Shown here piece after piece: positions 25,090 to 32,609 of a stretch of DNA of 64,000 nucleotides (position 1 is its first letter; each line of letters starts with the position of its first letter). Source of the stretch: Halobacteriovoraceae bacterium (lineage in GTDB: Bacteria; Bdellovibrionota; Bacteriovoracia; Bacteriovoracales; Bacteriovoracaceae); contig PAVS01000008.1 of the NCBI GenBank assembly GCA_002713145.1, positions 1-64,000 on the forward strand. The letters are read 5' to 3'. Under the pieces are notes generated by a model that made no database searches, had not been told where the DNA came from, and saw nothing but the letters and a program-made list of their open reading frames with translations. Made by a program: the position numbers and the translations under genes.

Positions 25090-25551
25090 ATGAAACTCAT
25101 AATGGTGCTCTCTATTTTTTTATCTTTTGGGTTATTTGCTCAGGATGAGCTTTCAATCAGTGGCGCTGATCCCAATAATGGAAAATCAAAAATTCTAACT
25201 GCTTTACAAGAAGCGAGTGCAGAATGTTTTCGTTCTGATTATAGTGGGGGGATTTTTTATCTAACCAGTGATCAACTCGTAAATCATTTTAAAATAGGTG
25301 AGCGTAATATCATTCTCAATACGGATACAGCTGAGCCCTACGCCATTACTGAATACTGGTGGGATCAAAATTACGTAAGAACTGATTTTTATTTTCATAA
25401 GAATTTAAAAACCATTCGAGCGTTTAGAGATATCAGGGCTATCTCAGAAGAGAGTCCTATTAGCACGGGCATGCTCGCGCCTATTGATGAAATTAATCGT
25501 GGAAGTGTTTATGTTCAAATGGATATCACTTGCTATATGGTTTATAACTAA
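25090..25551 (+). CDS. secreted hypothetical protein
   Basis: The 153-residue protein has a signal peptide (MKLIMVLSIFLSFGLFA) and two Cys in the mature part. Aromatic and acidic residues dominate; the EYWWDQNYVRTDFYF stretch looks beta-rich. The ATG follows the previous stop directly (TAAATG). No family is recognised. It is the third gene of the coupled secreted-protein cluster. Confidence 0.6.
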   Translation: MKLIMVLSIFLSFGLFAQDELSISGADPNNGKSKILTALQEASAECFRSDYSGGIFYLTSDQLVNHFKIGERNIILNTDTAEPYAITEYWWDQNYVRTDFYFHKNLKTIRAFRDIRAISEESPISTGMLAPIDEINRGSVYVQMDITCYMVYN

Positions 25552-25644
25552 AAAGTCTCTTGTGTAATTTTATTCAAATTTAGTTCTCTTTATAGACTGT
25601 TCTCGTTTAAGTTCTTAAACTATTTTCGAATCAAGGGAGCCTCT

Positions 25645-26001
25645 ATGAAATCAGTATTACTTATTTTTTCACTTATATCTTTTGCCGTATTTAGTGCTCC
25701 TGAAAACCCGGTCGGTCCACTCTTAGAAAGTATGAAGCTTATTTCTAATCAAGATCTAAGTTGTTCCACTGAAAAAGAGTGTGGTGTTTTGGCCATAGGT
25801 GATCAAGCTTGTGGGGGACCAACCAGCTATCTCATTGTCTCAAATAATAATCCTCAACTACCGCTTCTAACTGAAATGGCATTTATGTCTAAGAAAGTTG
25901 AAGAGCAATATAATGAACAATATGACATTGTCTCGACATGTATCCTATTGGCCAAGCCAGAATTTGAATGCCAATCAAATATATGTGTTCGCACTCGATA
26001 A
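25645..26001 (+). CDS. secreted Cys-rich protein, CGG family, copy 2
   Basis: The 118-residue protein has a signal peptide (MKSVLLIFSLISFAVFSA) and a mature start PENPVGP. Six Cys follow the same order as the protein at 24718: CSTEKEC, ACGG, a single Cys, and CQSNIC. Both share the motif C-x4-E/D-C-x8-9-CGG followed by YLI, so the two are diverged paralogues separated by one unrelated gene. AAGGGAG gives the ribosome-binding site. Confidence 0.65.
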   Translation: MKSVLLIFSLISFAVFSAPENPVGPLLESMKLISNQDLSCSTEKECGVLAIGDQACGGPTSYLIVSNNNPQLPLLTEMAFMSKKVEEQYNEQYDIVSTCILLAKPEFECQSNICVRTR

Positions 26002-26077
26002 CCGACCGTCTTACTCGAGAACTGTTTTTGTATTTGTTTGCTAGACGTTAACAACTAAAGTCATTATACTTAATTTT

Positions 26078-26281
26078 ATGAAGGGATTAATTGGTTTAGC
26101 ATTCATGGCCCTGGCCGGTGTGCTTATTATTAAGTTTATTCAAGCAGTTAAAGTAGGCGATAGGCTCCAGCGCAAAAACTGGCATTATCGCAAAGATGGT
26201 TTTGTCTTTTATATCCTACTTTTTATCTTCGGTTTTTTCATGCTACTGGGACAATTCTTAGGTTCCGGTCCATGGTGGTAA
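26078..26281 (+). CDS. small two-helix membrane protein
   Basis: The 67-residue protein has membrane segments at about 4-22 and 43-62, joined by a basic loop (KVGDRLQRKNWHYRKDG), and ends GSGPWW. No family is recognised. The ribosome-binding site is weak. It stands alone ahead of another tiny membrane-peptide gene. Confidence 0.5.
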   Translation: MKGLIGLAFMALAGVLIIKFIQAVKVGDRLQRKNWHYRKDGFVFYILLFIFGFFMLLGQFLGSGPWW

Positions 26282-26371
26282 GACACATCTAATAATCTCT
26301 TACACTTATAGCCTTTCTATGAATCATGATATACTATATGGGATGATAATGTTTTCTAGGAAGGAGAAACA

Positions 26372-26455
26372 ATGAAATATCTAAGTCTAAATATCACTGT
26401 AAAATTATTAGCTGCTTTTTTCTTGGCCATGATGGTGTATTTACAAACGAACTAA
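26372..26455 (+). CDS. tiny single-helix membrane peptide
   Basis: The ATG at 26372 opens a 27-codon frame, MKYLSLNITVKLLAAFFLAMMVYLQTN, which is one hydrophobic helix with a basic N-terminus. A textbook AAGGAG sits seven bases upstream, and TATACT occurs about 40 bases before the start. The spacing and quality of these signals make translation likely despite the size. The stop lies three bases from the end of the convergent large secreted protein gene. Confidence 0.5.
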   Translation: MKYLSLNITVKLLAAFFLAMMVYLQTN

Positions 26456-26458
26456 TTT

Positions 26459-28978
26459 TTAATTATCAGTTAAATTTCCGTACAATCCTGCTCCCGGAGA
26501 TCCTCTAAAAAATTTAATTAAACCCTCGGCATTTCCATGTCGATTGAGTGCTGTCTCAACTGAGTCTCTAAAACTTTCTTGCGTATTATTTAAACTTCTA
26601 TTCTCTAAATTTTGAGCGACAAATCTAATCCCCACACTCGTGTCGATTTTTGAAACTTTCACGATGGCGTTTGAATTTTTATCGCGAATATAAAAATAGC
26701 GTTTACTTGGATCTTGAATGATACGAATCAATTCTTCTTCTTGTATTTGATAATCTCGAGAACCAAATTCTGCAAATAGCGTGTTGATATCTCCGTCGAC
26801 TTCAACAACACTTTCCCCTTCACTTGTCTCAGATACATTCACTCCTGCTGGACCATCAGCTAGAGGTTGTCCTGTGCTTGAAGCCGCTGGCCCTCGACCA
26901 TTACCTGCGCCTGCTCTATTTCTGTTTTCAATACTTCCCCCATTTCGAGCAAGTTCACGATCTTCCAAAGCTCTATTACGTCCACCTAGATCTGGATTAA
27001 CATCGTATTGTTCCCCGAAGTCTATGTCTGGAAGTGGGGAAGGGGTGGCAGAATTATTTCCGGTGAATTGTGGAGAGTCACTTCCAGATGAACCTCTATT
27101 TTGAGAACCTAGCACCCGTCCACTTAAAAGTTCATTTAAATTATCCTCGCGAGTTCTCCTAGGAGTTTGTCCCGCTTGAGTTCCTCTTTGATTATTTCTG
27201 GTGATTCGATTTCTAATCTCTTCACGCAACGCTTGCATATTTCTTTGAATTTCATCTGAGTTTGTCGTAGTCACGGAGCGATTAAAATCAGCATTCGCAT
27301 TTCCACTTGTCCCAGACACTGAGCCAGCATTTCCAAAGCTAGGTCGGTCACTTCGACTGCCAGCATTTTGAGATCCTGCATAGGCGACACCATTCTCGGT
27401 GCTACCTGCGGGACTTCTCCCCACACTTCTTCGATTCTCTCTCGTTTGCTCACCCGATGGGGGAGGTGTTGTTCCTGCGGTGGTTGGTTGAGTGGTAGTT
27501 TCTACTGGTTCCCCAAGATAGGCAGACACAAGTGCAGAGTTAGTTGTATCACCTGCAAAAATCCTTTCTGGATTATTATTGCTTGCAGCTATTTCATCAG
27601 AGTACATCGCCTCAAATGTTCTTATAAACATACAGTCCGCAGAGATACTGTCAGTACAATTATTTCTTTCTGTTATTGAAAGTGCTTCGCCACTATCTCC
27701 CGAGTCAGCTGTTGTTGGAGGAGGAGTGAGGCTGTTGCAGATGAGTTCGGCTTGTCTCACGATTGAAGCTTGATATTGGTCTTGGACTGCTGCATCTAAA
27801 TTTCTAGCTGCTCTTAAATTTTCAGGCAAAATATCTCTTATACTACTAAGAACTTTATCAGGACTATCTTTATTTTCACAGTAAAGTACTAACTCTCTAT
27901 TATAATCATAATCATGAGCAGGTACTTGTGGAAAAAGTTTATAACCAGCTTGAGATTGGATTGATTTAAATTCTTCAAAGTTATCTGGCAGTAAATTCAA
28001 AGGTGAATTATCCTCTCTATTGGGGCAAAAGATTTTTTTGAATTGAGCTTTTTGAGAATTACACTTGTTTAGAATCTTTGCTTTAAGATTATTTTTTACT
28101 AAATCTGAATTTACTAAATTTTGAATTGAATCTGATGAAAAATTATTTTCTCTTAGTTGATTTAAGTAAGTTGGATTATATAAGATTTCATTAAGTATTG
28201 GGTTTGAGGATATTAGTTGTCTGAAAAATAAATCCACCTCTTCATCTCTTCCTACTTGAGACGATTGATTACTAAATGCTAGCTCTATTATGTCTTTCAG
28301 GTTTTTAATATCTCTTACGTTGTCTGTATTGGATACACTATTTAAATTTAATGAATTCATTAAGGATTCGAATTGAATTACAGTTGAATTTAATCCTATC
28401 CTATAAATACTTCTATCTGTTAAGCCACATGAATTGTTGTTTGTATTTTCAAGCCTACTATTTTGAATTGGAGGATCTATGAAAGCAGGTGTTTGAAAAT
28501 TGTTTGTGGATACGCTATTCTTTACATAATTTTTAAACTGTTCACGCATTTGGTTACGATAATTTTCTTCAGTATTACTTAAACTTGGAAAATTTTCACA
28601 ATCGGGGGTTAAGGCATCAATATTACAAGTTTGACCTATACTCACATCATTTTCAAACTCAGGGTGATTCTGGATAACCAATAAGCTGTTTGCAACATCC
28701 ATAAAAGAGAGTTTTAATCTTTCAATGGAGGCTTCTTTGAGTTTTTGAACTTGAGGTGTACTTAAAGTTGGAATTCCAAAACTTTCCTTGTATTCCTGAG
28801 CACACTCACAAGCACCTTGGCTTCTATCTGTTGATTCCTCGGTTGATAACATTTGGCATGTACCAGTTACGCGTTCCAAAGCATCAGTTAATTCACCATT
28901 TGCTTGTATTATTTCAGTATTATAATTACAAGAAAAAGCTTCAAAGGAGAATATAAGTGCTATAACTATAATCTTCAT
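26459..28978 (-). CDS. large secreted low-complexity protein
   Basis: The 839-residue protein has a signal peptide (MKIIVIALIFSFEAFS). The N-terminal half (about 20-450) is helical, Asn/Gln/Ser-rich with about ten Cys. The middle (about 490-740) is low-complexity and rich in Gly, Ser, Asn, Arg and Pro, probably disordered and extended. A compact C-terminal domain (about 745-839, VVEVDGDINTLFAEFG...) follows. No catalytic motif or family is recognised. Its start overlaps the stop of the gene at 28975 by four bases (ATGA), so the two are coupled. A surface or extracellular role is inferred. Confidence 0.65.
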   Translation of the reverse strand: MKIIVIALIFSFEAFSCNYNTEIIQANGELTDALERVTGTCQMLSTEESTDRSQGACECAQEYKESFGIPTLSTPQVQKLKEASIERLKLSFMDVANSLLVIQNHPEFENDVSIGQTCNIDALTPDCENFPSLSNTEENYRNQMREQFKNYVKNSVSTNNFQTPAFIDPPIQNSRLENTNNNSCGLTDRSIYRIGLNSTVIQFESLMNSLNLNSVSNTDNVRDIKNLKDIIELAFSNQSSQVGRDEEVDLFFRQLISSNPILNEILYNPTYLNQLRENNFSSDSIQNLVNSDLVKNNLKAKILNKCNSQKAQFKKIFCPNREDNSPLNLLPDNFEEFKSIQSQAGYKLFPQVPAHDYDYNRELVLYCENKDSPDKVLSSIRDILPENLRAARNLDAAVQDQYQASIVRQAELICNSLTPPPTTADSGDSGEALSITERNNCTDSISADCMFIRTFEAMYSDEIAASNNNPERIFAGDTTNSALVSAYLGEPVETTTQPTTAGTTPPPSGEQTRENRRSVGRSPAGSTENGVAYAGSQNAGSRSDRPSFGNAGSVSGTSGNANADFNRSVTTTNSDEIQRNMQALREEIRNRITRNNQRGTQAGQTPRRTREDNLNELLSGRVLGSQNRGSSGSDSPQFTGNNSATPSPLPDIDFGEQYDVNPDLGGRNRALEDRELARNGGSIENRNRAGAGNGRGPAASSTGQPLADGPAGVNVSETSEGESVVEVDGDINTLFAEFGSRDYQIQEEELIRIIQDPSKRYFYIRDKNSNAIVKVSKIDTSVGIRFVAQNLENRSLNNTQESFRDSVETALNRHGNAEGLIKFFRGSPGAGLYGNLTDN

Positions 28979-29607
28979 ACGTCTCTAGCGTTCAAAGCTC
29001 CAAAGTTGTTAACGAGATGATGCCTAAGTCTGAAGATTTCATTAATGTCATAATGTTCATGCTGGCTGCTATCCTCTAATATACCCTCGATATAATCGAG
29101 GACCGTCTCTTCTTCTCCGTTTACAACTTGAACGGCATTTACATTTACAGTTTGCCCATCATCTGGAGCGAGTAGAAACTCATTAAAAACTAGACCATCC
29201 ATGTTCATATCAATGACTCTTTTCATAAATTGTTGAGGTGTTCGTAAATGTGGTTTAACTAAAGAACTATTTTCACATATTATTGAGTCAGCATTTTGAT
29301 TCCATAACTCAAAAATTTGATTTTTATAATTTGGAGTATTTCTATTTATGTTGAGGTGTCTTAAAAAAACATCCTCAATTCTAAGATGAGCGTCTTCGTG
29401 GCCGTAATTTAATTCGAGTGAACGGCAGATACCATTTGAAAGACTTCTAAGTTCTTCACTCTGAACTGCCCCAGCAATTTGAGCTACATCATCAAATGAA
29501 CCGGGACTACCTGGAAGATCTGGATCACAATCACAGCCAAGGTCAGCGTTACGTGCATGAACACTGATGGATAGGAGAATTAAAAGAAAAACTGAACAAT
29601 TCCTCAT
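28975..29607 (-). CDS. secreted protein with ankyrin-like C-terminus
   Basis: The protein has 210 residues from the ATG at 29607 (MRNCSVFLLILLSISVHA, a signal peptide). AAAGG lies upstream on the minus strand, and the longer frame would hide the signal peptide. The mature part begins with CDCDPDLPGSPGS. The C-terminal segment NAVQVVNGEEETVLDYIEGIL then LRHHLVNNFGALNA resembles the end of bacterial ankyrin-repeat domains (xxxTxLDYxxxxL...GA). It precedes and is coupled to the 839-residue secreted protein, suggesting joint function. Confidence 0.6.
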   Translation of the reverse strand: MRNCSVFLLILLSISVHARNADLGCDCDPDLPGSPGSFDDVAQIAGAVQSEELRSLSNGICRSLELNYGHEDAHLRIEDVFLRHLNINRNTPNYKNQIFELWNQNADSIICENSSLVKPHLRTPQQFMKRVIDMNMDGLVFNEFLLAPDDGQTVNVNAVQVVNGEEETVLDYIEGILEDSSQHEHYDINEIFRLRHHLVNNFGALNARDV

Positions 29608-29921
29608 ACTTGTTGCCTTTCGATGTAGAATAAAGTTTTTTGATTTATCGGGTACTTGAGACAAAAGCTTTATGTATTTAAGTTGTTTTTGATTATTAAG
29701 AATTCTCTAAATGTAGAATGTTAACAAGAAATCAGGCACTTAGGGGAGGGTACATATAAAATCTTCACTTCCAATTGTGAAAAATATACTACATGGCATA
29801 ATCGTGTATTGCTTTAAATGAATTCATCAACGCTAGGCTAATAATCTAAAAGGTGAAACGGGTTAGCGAAAATATAATTACAAAGAAAAATAAGAAGGCA
29901 CATTTCTTTAAAGGAGTAAGT
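29608..29921. other. divergent intergenic region upstream of the HEXXH operon
   Basis: This 314-base, AT-rich gap lies between two divergent operons. On the plus strand TTGAGA (29656) with TAAGTT 17 bases on, and TTGATT (29689) with TAGAAT 19 bases on, are weak promoter candidates. ATGAATTCAT at 29818-29827 is a short palindrome. No gene or RNA structure is evident. Confidence 0.35.
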
Positions 29922-30245
29922 ATGAGTTTAAGAAAAATTATAGCTCTTAAAACAACTATTTTATCAGCATTTACTGCAGGAAATGTTTATTCAAGCACCG
30001 TGGATGATATTAATGGAAAATCTACATTAAATTTTATTGAAATGCAGGATATATCTCGTGATGTAAGTGAAAGAATTAAAATCATAAATACTCTAGACTT
30101 ATCTTCAATGACTGAGTCTGAAAAAGAATCACTCATAATTGAACTATTAGAATCTAATAAAAAAACTATCGAATTGATCGAAAACACTGAAATTGATTTA
30201 AAGGATTATCGAGATGAAGTTGGTTCTCATAGTTTTAGCATGTAG
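29922..30245 (+). CDS. small exported or precursor-like protein of HEXXH operon
   Basis: The 107-residue protein starts MSLRKIIALKTTILSAFTAGNVYSS, a basic start and moderately hydrophobic stretch that could be a signal peptide or a leader. An acidic helical region follows (SMTESEKESLIIELLESNKKTIELIENTE), then a short tail DYRDEVGSHSFSM. AAAGGAG is ideally placed before 29922; an earlier frame start at 29853 is weaker. The next gene begins 32 bases inside this one. Size, position and neighbours make it a candidate substrate of the HEXXH protein, but no recognised precursor motif is present. Confidence 0.6.
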   Translation: MSLRKIIALKTTILSAFTAGNVYSSTVDDINGKSTLNFIEMQDISRDVSERIKIINTLDLSSMTESEKESLIIELLESNKKTIELIENTEIDLKDYRDEVGSHSFSM

Positions 30246-31692
30246 CCTTTGCTGCTTTGGAAAGTCTGAGAAAATAATGAAGAAAGAATTGAACATATTT
30301 TTAGCTGAAAGCGACCTTGCTCCCTACCACATTCATTCTCCCGGTAATATTCTAGCAAACATTAATCTTATGGTTTTAGGACAACTAATTAAGTCTAAAG
30401 ATGGTTTTGAGCTTGAGCCAGACATTTTAGAAAAGTTTTATTATGATTTCAATACAGACACCTATTTATTAAAATTGAGAAAAGGTCTTGTCTTCCACAA
30501 TGGAAGAAAGGCAACCAGTAAAGATCTAGAGTTCTCTCTTGTACGAGGCTTCTACTCCTCAGATAGGAGCTTCTTTCATACATATTTGGGAAATATTCTA
30601 GGCGTTAGAAGAATAAAAAAAGGTGACACTTTCGTATCAGGAGCGATCGAGGGTATTAAAGTCATTGATGAATTAACTCTCAAAGTGAAACTTGTAGGCC
30701 CTAACCCTTCTTTTTTTCATTCTTTAACAGCACCTTATTTCTCGTTAGTACCTAGAGAAGAATTGAAAAATGATTATTTAAGCTGGAAAGATGTACCCAT
30801 TGGTGTAGGAAACTATAAAGTTAAGAGCGGCTTCGATGGTACAAAAACTGTGTTGGAGGGCTACAAAAAGAATGCTGCCTTTGAGATTGTAACACTATAT
30901 TCGAAACTGAAGGATAATGTTAGCTATGACATATCATTTGAGAGAATTAATGACTACAAAACCTATTACTCACGACTTCCTATATGTGTAAGGCTTTTGG
31001 AATTTTCTAACAAGCATCCTTTATCTCAAGATAAACGGTTTAAATTGGTTATAAAAGAGCTAATTCGACAGGTAGATTTTGAAGATAATACGAAACTCGC
31101 GACTAAAACAAGTGATCTTCTCCCTAGTCACTTTTGGGGACGAGTTGAAAATAACGATAAAAAATTTGATTTAGAAAAAAACTTGAAGGAATTAGAGCTA
31201 AAAAAATTGGATGTTATTGTTTATTCAGGTAGTAAACTGAATGATAAGCACCTTTTTTATATATCAAAGCTTAAGAAATTATTTAAAAAATATAAAATTG
31301 AACTTAACTTTATACCTAATCAAGAAAAGTTTGTTTCATCCTCAACTGCATCTCAATATCCTCTTCGGTTTCAAGGTATTGTCTCTGATTACGTTGATCC
31401 ATTAATAATGTTTTCTGCTTATCGAAAAATAGGACATAATCTTCATTTTTCACCTAGTGATGAATTGATTGATAAATATGAAAACCTTTACCTAAATGCT
31501 GAAAACTCTAAAACTTTTGAGCAGAGACTTAAGTCCGTTAGAGAACTAAATACATATTCTAAAGATATTGTTCTTAATGTGCCTATCGCCGAAGAGAAGA
31601 TGATTTATTATATAAACAGAAAAACAGTAAAGTCATTAGGTAAACAAGTAAATCCTCTAACTATAAACATTCAGAATATTGAAGTAAATTAA
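30214..31692 (+). CDS. family 5 (peptide/oligopeptide-type) solute-binding protein
   Basis: The 492-residue protein has a signal peptide (MKLVLIVLACSLCCFG; the Cys could make it a lipoprotein) and an SBP_bac_5 domain. Family features include NLMVLGQLIK, the YLLKLRKGLVFHNGRKATSKDLEFSL block, IDELTLKVKL and the late REL..YSKDIVLNVPIAEE. Such proteins bind peptides or similar ligands for ABC importers, or act as sensors. No permease or ATPase gene is adjacent, so uptake is not the obvious role. It overlaps the previous gene by 32 bases and the next by one base (TAATG). It is very AT-rich compared with flanking operons. Confidence 0.85.
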   Translation: MKLVLIVLACSLCCFGKSEKIMKKELNIFLAESDLAPYHIHSPGNILANINLMVLGQLIKSKDGFELEPDILEKFYYDFNTDTYLLKLRKGLVFHNGRKATSKDLEFSLVRGFYSSDRSFFHTYLGNILGVRRIKKGDTFVSGAIEGIKVIDELTLKVKLVGPNPSFFHSLTAPYFSLVPREELKNDYLSWKDVPIGVGNYKVKSGFDGTKTVLEGYKKNAAFEIVTLYSKLKDNVSYDISFERINDYKTYYSRLPICVRLLEFSNKHPLSQDKRFKLVIKELIRQVDFEDNTKLATKTSDLLPSHFWGRVENNDKKFDLEKNLKELELKKLDVIVYSGSKLNDKHLFYISKLKKLFKKYKIELNFIPNQEKFVSSSTASQYPLRFQGIVSDYVDPLIMFSAYRKIGHNLHFSPSDELIDKYENLYLNAENSKTFEQRLKSVRELNTYSKDIVLNVPIAEEKMIYYINRKTVKSLGKQVNPLTINIQNIEVN

Positions 31693-32609
31693 TGGCAATT
31701 TGGAGAGGGAAGTATATAACTGGGGCTGAAGGCACTTCATTCTGCCTCGGAGTTGCAAAAGAACAAGATCAAAAATCTATAAAATTAGTTAATCATCGAT
31801 TAAAAACAAACTACGAGAACTATCAACCTTGGATGTCTCATGTAAACGACATCGATAATATGAGAACTCTAAGTTGTTTGAAGCTAGAAAAAGACTTTAT
31901 GCTTGATGAGAACTCTATCAAAAAATTAGACGAAACCTTGAGTATTAATGGTCAAAATTTAAAGAGAGTACATGCGGCAAGTAATGGAAAAATCGGAGTA
32001 TTAACTGTTTGTGATTCAAAATTTGATGATCACAAAGCTAAACTCGAGATCGTGCTGGACACAATAAAAGAAAAAGCCCCCTCGTTTTATATTCGACTCA
32101 AGAATCTTGTTTCTCAAATTGTTCTACAAACTTCTACAGATGAGCAGTTTTCCCTCAGAACTGATGGAACTGGTCTAAGCTCTTTTAATTATAGAAGGGG
32201 AGTTTTTATTTCTATACCAAGTTCAAAGTATTGGGAAGTAGAATTAATATTAAATCTGTGGCATGAATGTGGCCATCAGGCTTTAATAACGCTTCAGTTG
32301 ATTGATTCTCTTGTAGTTGACTCTCATTTCGAGAAAATATATTCAGTTATTAGAAAGACAGATAGACCAGTTATTTTAAGCTTTCATGCCGTTGTGGCAA
32401 TTGCATACATGGTGGAGTTTCTCATTGAGAATAAGAAATGGCTTAGTAAGTTATCAAATCCTACATTTATTGAGATGAAAATCCAGACTCATTCACAAGC
32501 TTTAATAGATGGCTTAGAAAAAATGAAAAAAATTAGATTATCCAGTTTTGGGAATGATATTTATAAAGAGCTGTTAGGTTTATATCTATATCAGGACTTA
32601 AAAAAATGA
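31692..32609 (+). CDS. HEXXH-type protein, resembles peptide-modifying HEXXH family
   Basis: The 305-residue protein has no signal peptide. The core (about 165-250) reads GVFISIPSS..., then LWHECGHQAL with H191-E192-H195, then IYSVIRKTDRPVILSFHAVVAIAYMVEFL (D224-R225-P226). This HExxHxxL / RP / hH.vhah order is that of the HEXXH proteins linked to peptide natural products, some shown to be alpha-ketoglutarate-dependent peptide beta-hydroxylases. A plain zinc peptidase is the alternative. It joins the solute-binding protein gene by TAATG and the kinase gene by ATGA overlaps. Family assignment is by eye and needs a profile search. Confidence 0.65.
   Translation: MAIWRGKYITGAEGTSFCLGVAKEQDQKSIKLVNHRLKTNYENYQPWMSHVNDIDNMRTLSCLKLEKDFMLDENSIKKLDETLSINGQNLKRVHAASNGKIGVLTVCDSKFDDHKAKLEIVLDTIKEKAPSFYIRLKNLVSQIVLQTSTDEQFSLRTDGTGLSSFNYRRGVFISIPSSKYWEVELILNLWHECGHQALITLQLIDSLVVDSHFEKIYSVIRKTDRPVILSFHAVVAIAYMVEFLIENKKWLSKLSNPTFIEMKIQTHSQALIDGLEKMKKIRLSSFGNDIYKELLGLYLYQDLKK

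Noticed and set aside
27368..27773. Plus-strand frames inside the large secreted protein gene
   Set aside because: They lie opposite a low-complexity coding region, with no ribosome-binding site or plausible protein character.
30214..31692. Part of an ABC peptide importer
   Set aside because: No permease or ATPase gene lies on either side. The neighbours are a HEXXH protein and a kinase, so a simple import operon is not supported.
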